Of a DNA stretch of 64,000 nucleotides, positions 1-7,603 are shown one piece after another. The first letter of the stretch is position 1, and the number at the start of each line of letters is the position of its first letter. The notes beneath the pieces are model-generated. The model saw only the letters and a program-made list of their open reading frames with translations, did not search any database and was not told the DNA's origin. A program made the position numbers and the translations under genes. The DNA is from Pseudomonas reinekei (GTDB lineage Bacteria; Pseudomonadota; Gammaproteobacteria; Pseudomonadales; Pseudomonadaceae): positions 1 to 64,000 of the forward strand of contig NZ_MSTQ01000024.1 in the NCBI RefSeq assembly GCF_001945365.1, read 5' to 3'.

Positions 1-82
1 ATCCCGAACTCAGAAGTGAAACGATGCATCGCCGATGGTAGTGTGGGGTTTCCCCATGTGAGAGTAGGTCATCGTCAAGATT
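1..82 (+). rRNA. rrf: 5S ribosomal RNA, 3' part
   Basis: The window opens inside a 5S rRNA. The stretch CCGAACTCAGAAGTGAAAC and the following GATGGTAGTGTGGGG...CCCCATGTGAGAGTAGG are the universally conserved 3' two-thirds of bacterial 5S rRNA, and the tail TCATCGTCAAG matches Pseudomonas 5S. About 35-40 bases of the 5' end lie outside the window. It is the last gene of an rRNA operon transcribed rightwards, followed directly by a terminator. The exact 3' end is set by analogy. Confidence 0.95.
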
Positions 83-90
83 AAATTCCG

Positions 91-126
91 AAACCCCAAT
101 TGCGAAAGCAGTTGGGGTTTTGTTTT
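91..126 (+). terminator. Intrinsic terminator of the rRNA operon
   Basis: A near-perfect stem (AAACCCCAA.TGC / GCA.TTGGGGTTT) closed by a GAAA tetraloop is followed by a T-rich run. It lies 9 bases after the 5S end and fits rRNA operon termination. Confidence 0.9.
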
Positions 127-310
127 GTCCGCAGGAAAATCTGTTCTCCTCGATTTCTATGCAATTACTCGGGGCTTGGCCAGAGATCGCCGTTAGAGGA
201 AAACGCACTAAAGTGACCGGGCAGTTTTTGGTATGGTGCAGCTCGTTTTTTAACGGACTGTTTCGAAGCCCACGGATCGGCGTTTCCCTTTTCAAAGAGT
301 TGCTACAGAA

Positions 311-2203
311 ATGCCCCAGCCGATTCCGATCAAAGACCACGAAAAAGAAACCCGCCTGGTCAACAAAAGACTCATGGCTTGCGCCTTGTTCGTCGTCGCC
401 ATTACTTGCGCGCTTGTGGTGCGCCTGTACGTTCTACAAGTCGTCGAATTCGATTATCACTCCACGATTTCCGAAAACAATCGCGTGCATGTCCTGCCGA
501 TTCCGCCTACCCGCGGCTTGATCTATGACCGCAATGGCGTGGTGCTCGCGGACAATCAGCCCAGCTACAACCTGACCATCACCCGCGAACGCGCAGCCGA
601 CGTCAATGAAGAGCTGGATGAAGTGGTCAGCCTCCTGCATTTGCCCGCAGAAGACCGCACGCTGTTCGACAAGGCCATGAAGCAGGCACGCCATCCGTTC
701 GTACCCGTGACGCTGTTCTATGAGCTGAGCGAAGAGCAGATTGCGGTGCTCGCGGTCAACGAGTTCCGGTTGCCGGGCCTGGATGTCGAGCCGCAGTTCG
801 TTCGGCACTACCCACTGGGCGAGCATTTCGCTCATTCGGTCGGTTACGTCGGGCGCATCAACGAAAAAGAATCCAAAGTGCTGGATACAGTCGAATACCG
901 TGGCACCCAATCCATCGGCAAGACCGGGATAGAAAAATTCTACGAATCACAACTGCACGGCCATGTTGGGTACGAGGAGGTCGAAACCAATGCCCAGGGC
1001 CGCGTATTGCGCGTGCTCAAGCACACTGATCCGGTGCCGGGTGAAAACATTGTTCTGAGCCTCGACATCAAGCTTCAGGAGGCCGCCGAACACGCCTTGG
1101 GTGATCGTCGTGGATCGGTCGTCGCACTCGATCCGTCGACTGGTGAAGTGCTGGCCATGGTCAGCAATCCAAGTTTCGACCCAAATCTGTTTGTCACCGG
1201 TATCAGCTCCAAGGAGTACTCGTCGCTACGCGACTCCATCGACCGGCCACTGTTCAACCGTGTGCTGCGCGGTCTCTACGCGCCGGGTTCGACCATCAAG
1301 CCCGAAGTGGCGATTGCCGGGCTCGACGCCGGTGTTGTCACGCCACAGACCCGGGTGTTCGACCCGGGCTATTACCAATTGCCGGATTTCGATCACAAGT
1401 ACCGCAACTGGAACCACAGCGGCGATGGCTGGGTGGATATGGACGCGGCGATCATGCGCTCCAACGACACCTACTTCTATGACCTGGCGCACAAACTGGG
1501 CATCGATCGCCTGCATGACTACATGGCGATGTTCGGCCTGGGTGAGAAAGTCTCTCTGGATATGTACGAAGAGTCGGCGGGGCTGATGCCATCCCAGGCT
1601 TGGAAGCGCGCCACGCGCCGTCAACCATGGTTCCCGGGTGAGACGGTGATCCTCGGCATCGGCCAGGGCTACATGCAGGTCACGCCGCTGCAATTGGCTC
1701 AGGCGACGGCCTTGATTGCCAACAAAGGGGTGTGGAACCGCCCGCACCTGGCCATGACCGTGGACGGTGTCGCGCCGGTGGATGAGCACCCGATGCCAAA
1801 CATTCTGCTCAAGGACCCGCGTGACTGGGAGCAGGTCAACCACGGCATGCAGATGGTGATGCACGATGCCCGCGGGATTGCCAGAGCCGCAGCGGCAGGC
1901 GCGCAATATCGTATCGCCGGCAAGAGCGGCACCGCGCAGGTGGTGGCGATCAAGCAGGGCGAGCGTTACAACCGCGAGAAAACCCGCGAGCGCAACCGCG
2001 ACAATGCCTTGTTCGTAGGGTTTGCCCCGGCCGAACATCCCAAGATTGTGATTTCGGTCATGATCGAAAACGGTGAGGCCGGGGGGCGGGTCGCAGGACC
2101 GGTGGTGCGGCAGATCATGGATGCCTGGCTACTCGATCAGGACGGTCATCTGAAGCCGCAATACGCAGCACCCAGCAAATCCCCCGTCGACCCTCACGTC
2201 TGA
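311..2203 (+). CDS. mrdA: Penicillin-binding protein 2 (PBP2) paralogue, peptidoglycan D,D-transpeptidase
   Basis: A 630-residue class B penicillin-binding protein that cross-links peptidoglycan during cell elongation with the RodA/MreB complex. A short cytoplasmic N-terminus precedes one membrane segment (about residues 21-42), then the PBP dimerisation domain (from PTRGLIYDRNG) and the transpeptidase domain. The three active-site motifs are visible: STIK (about 326-329), SND (about 384-386) and KSGT (about 537-540). Length and motif spacing are normal. In Pseudomonas the main mrdA sits beside rodA, mltB and rlmH; none is here, so this is probably the second PBP2 copy that many fluorescens-group species carry. 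It stands alone downstream of an rRNA operon. The ATG lacks a strong ribosome site, but no better start is seen. Confidence 0.9.
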   Translation: MPQPIPIKDHEKETRLVNKRLMACALFVVAITCALVVRLYVLQVVEFDYHSTISENNRVHVLPIPPTRGLIYDRNGVVLADNQPSYNLTITRERAADVNEELDEVVSLLHLPAEDRTLFDKAMKQARHPFVPVTLFYELSEEQIAVLAVNEFRLPGLDVEPQFVRHYPLGEHFAHSVGYVGRINEKESKVLDTVEYRGTQSIGKTGIEKFYESQLHGHVGYEEVETNAQGRVLRVLKHTDPVPGENIVLSLDIKLQEAAEHALGDRRGSVVALDPSTGEVLAMVSNPSFDPNLFVTGISSKEYSSLRDSIDRPLFNRVLRGLYAPGSTIKPEVAIAGLDAGVVTPQTRVFDPGYYQLPDFDHKYRNWNHSGDGWVDMDAAIMRSNDTYFYDLAHKLGIDRLHDYMAMFGLGEKVSLDMYEESAGLMPSQAWKRATRRQPWFPGETVILGIGQGYMQVTPLQLAQATALIANKGVWNRPHLAMTVDGVAPVDEHPMPNILLKDPRDWEQVNHGMQMVMHDARGIARAAAAGAQYRIAGKSGTAQVVAIKQGERYNREKTRERNRDNALFVGFAPAEHPKIVISVMIENGEAGGRVAGPVVRQIMDAWLLDQDGHLKPQYAAPSKSPVDPHV

Positions 2204-2279
2204 CTCGTCGCGCGGGCGTTTTTTGTCGGGCCTGAGGTGTGGCACGCTGATAATCAGAGTGCCTGTAAAAAAATCGCAC

Positions 2280-2687
2280 TTAAGGGGCTGATGGCACCGG
2301 ACATCCCAAATCCCCCTCCTGACACTTCAGGTATGTCTTGAACGTCTCAACCCGCGCCTGGGTCAACTCCGTCACGCAATTGCGATAGATCAGCGGGTAA
2401 ACACTGCCGCCTTCAACGCCTGAGGCCGAAAATTTGCACTCGGCATCGCGAAACGCAATCCACGAACGCTGCGCGCTCAACATCAGCTTCTTGCGGTCGG
2501 GATCACCCTTCAGGCGGTCGGTAATCTGTTGGTAAAGCGCATTCAACTCCTTGTCGGCCGCTGCATGCTGCTGCGATGCACACTGGTTCATCGTCGCCTG
2601 GTCGGTGGCGTTGTCGCAGTTCACGGCGGCGTAGGTCTGGGAGGTGAGCATCAATGGCGTCAGCGCCAGGAGAAAGCGTAGGTGCAT
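2280..2687 (-). CDS. LprI-family (DUF1311) secreted protein, putative lysozyme inhibitor
   Basis: A small protein of 135 residues with a signal peptide (MHLRFLLALTPLMLTSQTYA, cleaved after TYA) and one DUF1311/LprI domain. Typical family features are the two Cys framing the first helix (NCDNATDQATMNQC), the AADKELNALYQQ helix, and further Cys in DAECKF, NCVTEL and the C-terminus, probably forming disulphides. The family is periplasmic or outer-membrane attached, and some members inhibit lysozyme; that role is only inferred here. A longer frame extends upstream, but the signal peptide and composition support the internal ATG as start. It is convergent with mrdA. Confidence 0.8.
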   Translation of the reverse strand: MHLRFLLALTPLMLTSQTYAAVNCDNATDQATMNQCASQQHAAADKELNALYQQITDRLKGDPDRKKLMLSAQRSWIAFRDAECKFSASGVEGGSVYPLIYRNCVTELTQARVETFKTYLKCQEGDLGCPVPSAP

Positions 2688-2848
2688 GGAGAAACTCGCT
2701 GTGACAAGGGGGCGTTGAGGGGCAGTGTAGCGAAGCAAGCGTCGCTGCCAGGGGGTACTATTACGACAGCTTAAACCGCTTTCATACAACTTTCGGGTTG
2801 GACTTGTGGTCTTACAGGCCTACTGTTGTTCAGTACAGGAGGTGACAA

Positions 2849-3337
2849 ATGAAACCAGTACCCAATAGTTTTGAGCGCAAAATCACGCTTAAATCGCCGC
2901 GCTCCCATGTTTGGCGTGCATTGGTCGATGCAGAGGCGTTCGGACAGTGGTTCGGCGTAGCGCTTGAAGGCAGGCGCTTCATTGCCGGCGAGTGGACGCA
3001 GGGTCAGGTGACATATCCCGGATACGAACACGTGCTGTGGAATGTGCTGGTCGAGCGGGTGGAGCCGCAGCAGTTGTTTTCCTTTCGCTGGCACCCTTAT
3101 GCGGTGAATCCGAAGATCGACTACTCCCAGGAGCCCACTACGCTGGTGAAATTCGAACTGCAAGATTTTGAGGACGGCACACTGCTCAAGGTTTCCGAGT
3201 CGGGGTTCGCACACATTCCCGACGTCCGCCAGAAAGAGGCGTATTACATGGACAGCCGTGGCTGGGAAGAGCAGTTGAGCAGGCTCGAACAGTTTCTTGT
3301 CGAAAACGCCAAGGCCCGCGAGCGTGAGGGCGGCTGA
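2849..3337 (+). CDS. SRPBCC / AHSA1-family protein (START-like fold)
   Basis: A 162-residue single-domain protein of the polyketide cyclase/AHSA1 superfamily. The opening IERK-like strand (FERKITLKSPRSHVWRALVD) followed by AEAFGQWFGV is the usual helix-grip N-terminus, and the C-terminal helix (GWEEQLSRLEQFLVENAKAR) closes the cavity. Such proteins bind a hydrophobic ligand; the substrate is unknown. A strong ribosome site (AGGAGGTGACAA) precedes the ATG. Related genes are often followed by an ArsR-type regulator. Here the following sequence holds no regulator, only non-coding or degraded DNA, so the partner may have been lost. Confidence 0.8.
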   Translation: MKPVPNSFERKITLKSPRSHVWRALVDAEAFGQWFGVALEGRRFIAGEWTQGQVTYPGYEHVLWNVLVERVEPQQLFSFRWHPYAVNPKIDYSQEPTTLVKFELQDFEDGTLLKVSESGFAHIPDVRQKEAYYMDSRGWEEQLSRLEQFLVENAKAREREGG

Positions 3338-3622
3338 CGGCTATGCCTTTGAGACTTGGCTGAAACGCTGGACGCGGGTGCCGGACGCCTGCAGGTCATG
3401 GAACGCATGGCTTCGAGGCTGCATACCTGAGGTGTCTAAGGGTTTTCGGAAGGGGGCTATGGCGAATGTCTTACACGCAGTAACAACTATGTCGTCTATT
3501 GCAGCTTGGATCCGATGCGTATTCTGGCCCCATCCACTGAAGCACAAGGAGTGCTCAGGATCATGGATGATCGGCCATTTGCATGGATTGCTCACGACAG
3601 GGAGTTGTAATGGTCTTGGAAG

Positions 3623-3646
3623 AACCCGCTTCGGCGGGTTTTTTTA
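3623..3646 (+). terminator. Intrinsic terminator
   Basis: The hairpin AACCCGC-TTCG-GCGGGTT, with a UUCG tetraloop, is followed by a T run. It is oriented to end rightward transcription from the SRPBCC gene or the small frame upstream. Confidence 0.85.
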
Positions 3647-3663
3647 TGGGCGCAAGAAAAATC

Positions 3664-3698
3664 TGGCTGCGAGATGCTCATCTCGCAGCCATTTTTTT
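3664..3698. terminator. Terminator, probably bidirectional, between convergent transcripts
   Basis: The perfect inverted repeat GGCTGCGAGAT-GCTC-ATCTCGCAGCC lies next to a T run on the plus strand and an A-rich run on its left side. It sits at the 3' end of the leftward inhA gene and could serve both strands. Confidence 0.7.
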
Positions 3699-4385
3699 TC
3701 ATGGGCGATGGAGTTTCGCGGCCGCGCGTTCGGTAATTTCTGCGCGCAATTGCAACGAACCGGCGGCACGTTTGCGGGCATCTTCCAGTACGCTGGCCGG
3801 CGCCGTTTCCGGGCTGCCTGCCTGAAACGGTGGAGCCGGGGCGTATTCCAGCTGCAACTGCACCCGTTCAGCGGTGGCTTGATCGTACAGCTCAGCGGCC
3901 AGAGTCAGGGCAAAATCGATGCCGGCGGTGATCCCGCCCCCCGTCAGCAGATTGCCGTCACGCACCACGCGGTCGTTCACCGCAATCGCTCCCAGCGGCG
4001 CCAGCAGTTCGTGGTAGGCCCAGTGAGTGGTGGCGCGTTTGCCTTTAAGCAGGCCCGCCGCACCGAGCACCAGCGCACCGGTGCAAACCGACGTCACGTA
4101 ACGCGCGTTGGCAGCCTGAGCCTTGATGAACGCCAGCGTTTGCTCATCTTCCATCAGGGACCCGACGCCGCTGCCACCGGGAACACAAATCACGTCCAGC
4201 GCCGGACAGTCGTCGAAGGTGACAGTCGGTTTCAGCATCAGGCCGGTGCTGGCGGTGATGGGTATCAAGTCCTTCCAGATCAGATGCACCTTCACATCCG
4301 GCAACGAGGCCAACACGTCGTAAGGGCCGGTGAGGTCGAGTTGTTGCACTTGTGGAAACAACAGAAAACCGATCTGCAAGGTCAT
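3699..4385 (-). CDS. inhA: Isonitrile hydratase, DJ-1/PfpI superfamily
   Basis: A 228-residue protein that matches the Pseudomonas isonitrile hydratase, which adds water to isonitriles to give N-substituted formamides. The length equals that of the characterised P. putida enzyme. The residues known to matter are at the expected places: Asp17 (QQLDLTG), Cys101 in the nucleophile elbow TSVCTGA, and Thr102. The fold is a glutamine-amidotransferase-like class I (DJ-1/PfpI) domain with ATTHWAYHELL and GGGITAGIDFAL as later core motifs. It is divergent from a GlxA-type regulator that also carries a DJ-1 domain, and the shared 89-base region contains palindromes, so control by that regulator is likely. 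Other DJ-1 family functions cannot be excluded by sequence alone. Confidence 0.85.
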   Translation of the reverse strand: MTLQIGFLLFPQVQQLDLTGPYDVLASLPDVKVHLIWKDLIPITASTGLMLKPTVTFDDCPALDVICVPGGSGVGSLMEDEQTLAFIKAQAANARYVTSVCTGALVLGAAGLLKGKRATTHWAYHELLAPLGAIAVNDRVVRDGNLLTGGGITAGIDFALTLAAELYDQATAERVQLQLEYAPAPPFQAGSPETAPASVLEDARKRAAGSLQLRAEITERAAAKLHRP

Positions 4386-4436
4386 GGTGTTTTTCTCCTG
4401 AAGTGGGTGGACGCCTTCACTGTAGGCGCCTAGGAT

Positions 4437-4474
4437 TTGGCGTATACGCCAATCACCCCACGAATTACGCCAAT
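4437..4474. promoter_or_regulatory. Putative operator between inhA and the GlxA-like regulator
   Basis: The perfect 16-base palindrome TTGGCGTATACGCCAA (4437-4452) is followed by a second ACGCCAAT copy (4467-4474), 21 bases on and directly abutting the regulator ATG. Another short palindrome, TAGGCGCCTA, lies at 4423-4432. Half-sites two helical turns apart fit binding by an AraC-type dimer. Binding itself is inferred. Confidence 0.6.
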
Positions 4475-5446
4475 ATGCCGAAAATCATTCATGTGCTCGC
4501 GTTTGCCAATGTGCAACTGCTCGACGTTACCGGCCCGTTGCAGGTGTTCGCGTCCGCCAATGACATCGCCCGCCAGCAAGGCGCACCTGCGCCGTATGCG
4601 CCGTCGGTGATTGCCAGCGGCGGCGGGACGGTGATCTCGTCAGCGGGCCTGGCATTGTTGGCCGAGCCGTTGCCCGAGCAGGGCAGTGACACCTTGATCA
4701 TCGCCGGTGGCTGGGGTGTTTACGCGGCGGCGCAGGATCAGCCACTGGTGACCTGGGTACGCGAGCATGCAGCAGGATGCCGACGGGTGTCCTCGGTGTG
4801 CACCGGCGCATTCCTGTTGGCAGCCAGCGGCTGGCTCGATGGCCGTCGCGTGGTCACCCACTGGACCCGATGCGAACAGTTGGCGCAGCAGCATCCGCAA
4901 TTGCGGGTCGAGCCCAATCCGATTTTCATCAACGACGGCCCGGTCTGGACCTCAGCCGGAGTGACCGCCGGTATCGATCTGGCGTTGGCGATGGTGGAAG
5001 CCGATCTGGGTCGTAACATGGCCCTGGAAGTCGCCCGGCAGCTGGTGGTGTTTCTCAAACGCCCCGGAGGCCAGTCGCAATTCAGTGTGACCCTGTCCCT
5101 GCAAAAAGAAGGGAGCCGCTTTGACGAACTTCACGCCTGGATCAGTGAAAACCTCACCCAGGACCTCGGCATCCCAAGCTTGGCCCTGCAAGCGGGCATG
5201 AGCGAGCGCAGCTTCGTGCGCCACTACCGCGCCGAAACCGGCCAAACCCCGGCCCGGGCCATCGAACTGATCCGCGTCGAGACCGCACGACGCCTGCTCA
5301 GCGATACCGGCGTGCCGATCAAACGGGTCGCCGTGCAATGCGGATTCGGTAGCGAGGAAACACTGCGCCGCAACTTTCTGCGGGCGATGGGCGTGACGCC
5401 GCAGGCTTATCGCGAACGGTTTAGCGTCAGCCTTGCAGACGGCTGA
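4475..5446 (+). CDS. GlxA-family transcriptional regulator (DJ-1-like domain plus AraC HTH)
   Basis: A 323-residue regulator. Residues 1 to about 190 form a DJ-1/PfpI-like sensor domain (nucleophile-elbow sequence SSVCTGAFLLAASGWL). The C-terminal 100 residues are a double helix-turn-helix AraC/XylS domain (SLALQAGMSERSFVRHYRAETG and GVPIKRVAVQCGFGSEETLRRNF). The ATG at MPKIIHVLAF starts the sensor domain at its usual point; the upstream extension is non-coding in character and crosses the divergent promoter. It probably controls the adjacent inhA, with an isonitrile or nitrogen compound as a guess for the signal. Its 3' end overlaps a small leftward frame by 20 bases. Confidence 0.88.
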   Translation: MPKIIHVLAFANVQLLDVTGPLQVFASANDIARQQGAPAPYAPSVIASGGGTVISSAGLALLAEPLPEQGSDTLIIAGGWGVYAAAQDQPLVTWVREHAAGCRRVSSVCTGAFLLAASGWLDGRRVVTHWTRCEQLAQQHPQLRVEPNPIFINDGPVWTSAGVTAGIDLALAMVEADLGRNMALEVARQLVVFLKRPGGQSQFSVTLSLQKEGSRFDELHAWISENLTQDLGIPSLALQAGMSERSFVRHYRAETGQTPARAIELIRVETARRLLSDTGVPIKRVAVQCGFGSEETLRRNFLRAMGVTPQAYRERFSVSLADG

Positions 5447-5585
5447 AGCCACCTTTCCAGCCCAGCACTGGCCGCTCGACGATTGAGGCCGGTTCGAAGA
5501 GGTCAAAGCTGTGTTGGGCGCCCGTTTTGTTGAAGTCTTGCGGGAAGTAGGTTGCGCCGAACCGACTCTCAAGGCTGCCAAACAT
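5427..5585 (-). CDS. Small hypothetical protein (52 aa) overlapping the end of the GH15 gene
   Basis: An open frame starts at ATG (reading MFGSLESRFGATYFPQ), overlaps the last 17 bases of the GH15 gene in another frame, and continues to ERPVLGWKGGFSRLQG before a stop. The composition is protein-like (aromatic and charged residues in balanced order), unlike the other frames of this strip. An in-frame TGA lies five codons upstream, so it is not an extension of a longer frame. It may be a real small gene translationally coupled to the GH15 gene, or the surviving tail of a deleted one. No family is recognised. Confidence 0.45.
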   Translation of the reverse strand: MFGSLESRFGATYFPQDFNKTGAQHSFDLFEPASIVERPVLGWKGGFSRLQG

Positions 5586-7392
5586 TCTTCTCGCCACTCA
5601 ATTTCCGATCGAGAAAACACGCCGCGCTGATCAACGCCAAGTGCGTCAACGCTTGCGGGGTATTGCCCATGTGCCGGGCGTGGCTGTCGAACTCCTCGGC
5701 ATACAGCCCTAAAGGGTTGGCGTAGCGCAGCAGTTGCTCGAACTCCAGATGGGCCTTCTCCACCCGGCCAGCGCGGGCCAGGCATTCGACGTACCAGAAG
5801 GAACACGCGGCGAACGCGCCTTCGGTGCCCGGCAAGCCGTCGATATGGGTGTGTTCGTTGCGGTAGCGGTAAACCATGCCATCGCGCACCAGGCTTTTTT
5901 CGATGGCGTCCAGGGTCGCCAGCCAGCGCGGGTCCTTGGCACTGACGAAACGCACCAGCGGCATCAGCAACATTGAACCGTCGAGGCCGGTGCCGCCGAT
6001 GTGCTGGACGAAATGGCCAAGGTCTTCGTTCCAGAAGTTGTCCCAGATGTCGGCGTAAATGGCCTGACGCGTCTGGTCCCAACGGGCGAACGGGGCGGGC
6101 AGCGAGCGTTTTGAGGCGAGTCGGATCGCCCGGTCCAGGGCCACCCAACACATCAGGCGCGAGTGCAGAAAGTGATGTTGCTCGCCGCGCATTTCCCAGA
6201 TGCCAACGTCCTCCTGATTCCAGGTTTCGCAGACCTGATCGATCACTTTCGTGGTGTGTTTCCAGCCTTCATGGGAGATGGCTTCGCCGTACTTGTTCAC
6301 CAGATACACCGCATCCATCAGCTCGCCAAAAATGTCGAGTTGTACTTGCGCATAAGCCAGGTTGCCAACGCGCACCGGTTTTGCGCCGCCATGCCCGGAC
6401 AGGTGCGTGAGTTCGATTTCCGGCAGTTCCTGACGGCCATCGATGCCATACAGAATATTGAGTTTCATCGGCTGGCCCCGGCAGTCGCTGACCCGCCCGC
6501 GCAACCAGCGCATGTAGGCGTTGGCCTCTTCGACGAAGCCCAGGCGCATGAAAGCGTAAACGGTGAACGAGGCGTCACGGATCCAGGTGTAGCGGTAATC
6601 CCAGTTGCGCTCACCGCCGACGGTTTCCGGCAGGCCGAAGGTTGCGGCGGCGAGGATGGCGCCATGTTTGCGCGAGGTCAGCAGCTTCATCGCCAGGGCC
6701 GAACGGTTGACCATTTCCCGCCAGCGGCCGCGGTAGTTGGACTGGCCGATCCAGTCACGCCAGAACTTCAGGGTGCGCTCCAGGCACATCGACGCAGCGT
6801 CTTCCATGAAGCGTGGATCGTCGACGGCACCCAGCAGGAATTCGGCGTTCTGGCCCTGTTCGAGGGTAAATTCGGCGACGGCGGCATCGGCTTCCATGCG
6901 TAACGCCTGATCCGCAGACAGGCGCAGGGGCGGCTGATTGTCGGCTTCGAAAATTACGGTTTTTTTATCAAGGCGGGCGCGGGTTGTGGCGCGGGCATAG
7001 TCGTGTCGAACGGCGCAGCGCAGGTGAAACGTTGCCTTGCCACTGACCACCCGGACCTGGCGCATCAACAACGGCAGATCATCCTCGCTGTCACCGATGG
7101 GCAGCAGGTCGGTGACTTCCACTACGGCGCTATCGCTGAGCCAGCGGGTCTGCAGGACATTGGTGTCCGGCAGGTAAATCTGTTCGCGACGGGCGTCGGG
7201 CAAATCCGGCGACAACTGAAAAATCCCGGCCTCGGGACTGTCCAGCAGCGAACAGAAAATCGACGGGCTGTCGAATTCCGGCCAGCAGAAAAAATCCACG
7301 CTGCCCTTGTCATTGACCAGCGCAGCACTGCGCATGTCACCGATGATGCCGTGGGCGTCGATCGGGCTTTGGCGTTCGGGTTGATCTGCCAT
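5569..7392 (-). CDS. Glycoside hydrolase family 15 protein (trehalase/glucoamylase-like)
   Basis: A 607-residue cytoplasmic protein of the GH15 class. The N-terminal 220 residues form the trehalase-like beta-sandwich (PIDAHGIIGDMRSAALV, CWPEFDSPSIF). The rest is the (alpha/alpha)6 catalytic barrel beginning NWDYRYTWIRDASFT. Two candidate catalytic glutamates are in GIWEMRG (about residue 399) and GTEGAFAACSFW (about 524), the usual acid/base pair. Members hydrolyse alpha-glucosides such as trehalose; several proteobacterial ones are uncharacterised, so the substrate is open. No signal peptide is seen. The gene is monocistronic apart from the small frame overlapping its stop. Confidence 0.88.
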   Translation of the reverse strand: MADQPERQSPIDAHGIIGDMRSAALVNDKGSVDFFCWPEFDSPSIFCSLLDSPEAGIFQLSPDLPDARREQIYLPDTNVLQTRWLSDSAVVEVTDLLPIGDSEDDLPLLMRQVRVVSGKATFHLRCAVRHDYARATTRARLDKKTVIFEADNQPPLRLSADQALRMEADAAVAEFTLEQGQNAEFLLGAVDDPRFMEDAASMCLERTLKFWRDWIGQSNYRGRWREMVNRSALAMKLLTSRKHGAILAAATFGLPETVGGERNWDYRYTWIRDASFTVYAFMRLGFVEEANAYMRWLRGRVSDCRGQPMKLNILYGIDGRQELPEIELTHLSGHGGAKPVRVGNLAYAQVQLDIFGELMDAVYLVNKYGEAISHEGWKHTTKVIDQVCETWNQEDVGIWEMRGEQHHFLHSRLMCWVALDRAIRLASKRSLPAPFARWDQTRQAIYADIWDNFWNEDLGHFVQHIGGTGLDGSMLLMPLVRFVSAKDPRWLATLDAIEKSLVRDGMVYRYRNEHTHIDGLPGTEGAFAACSFWYVECLARAGRVEKAHLEFEQLLRYANPLGLYAEEFDSHARHMGNTPQALTHLALISAACFLDRKLSGEKNVWQP

Positions 7393-7481
7393 TGTCGCGA
7401 AACTCCGGGAAGCAGGGACCTAAGTAGCTGACTGGTCTGGATGGGCTGGAGTTCATTTGTGCGGTGACTGTTCTGGCTTCC

Positions 7482-7515
7482 TCGCGGGCAAATATGGGCG
7501 CGAGCCTGCCCGCGA
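7482..7515. repeat. REP-like inverted repeat
   Basis: Arms TCGCGGGCA and TGCCCGCGA flank a 16-base loop containing GGCGCGAGCC, in the intergenic region before the MFS gene. It resembles the Pseudomonas TCGCGGGC-type palindromic repeat. Confidence 0.6.
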
Positions 7516-7603
7516 GAGGGCCTTCACATTCAACCAACAATTCCACCCTTTCCCCCCATACGGCCTTATGGCAACTTGCAGGCCCCTGACGAGATCTGCA
7601 CCT

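Larger units (their letters stand above)
3338..3698. other. Gene-poor stretch with two terminators
   Basis: No convincing gene is present. A 31-codon open frame on the plus strand (ATG at about 3513, reading MRILAPSTEAQGVL..., stop just before the hairpin at 3623) is followed at once by an intrinsic terminator. It could be a very small gene or the tail of a decayed one. A longer plus-strand frame through here into 4433 is antisense to inhA and has no coding character. Confidence 0.4.

Noticed and set aside
3297..4433. Plus-strand frame spanning the SRPBCC end and inhA
   Set aside because: Antisense to inhA with its Cys101 nucleophile motif; composition is not protein-like.
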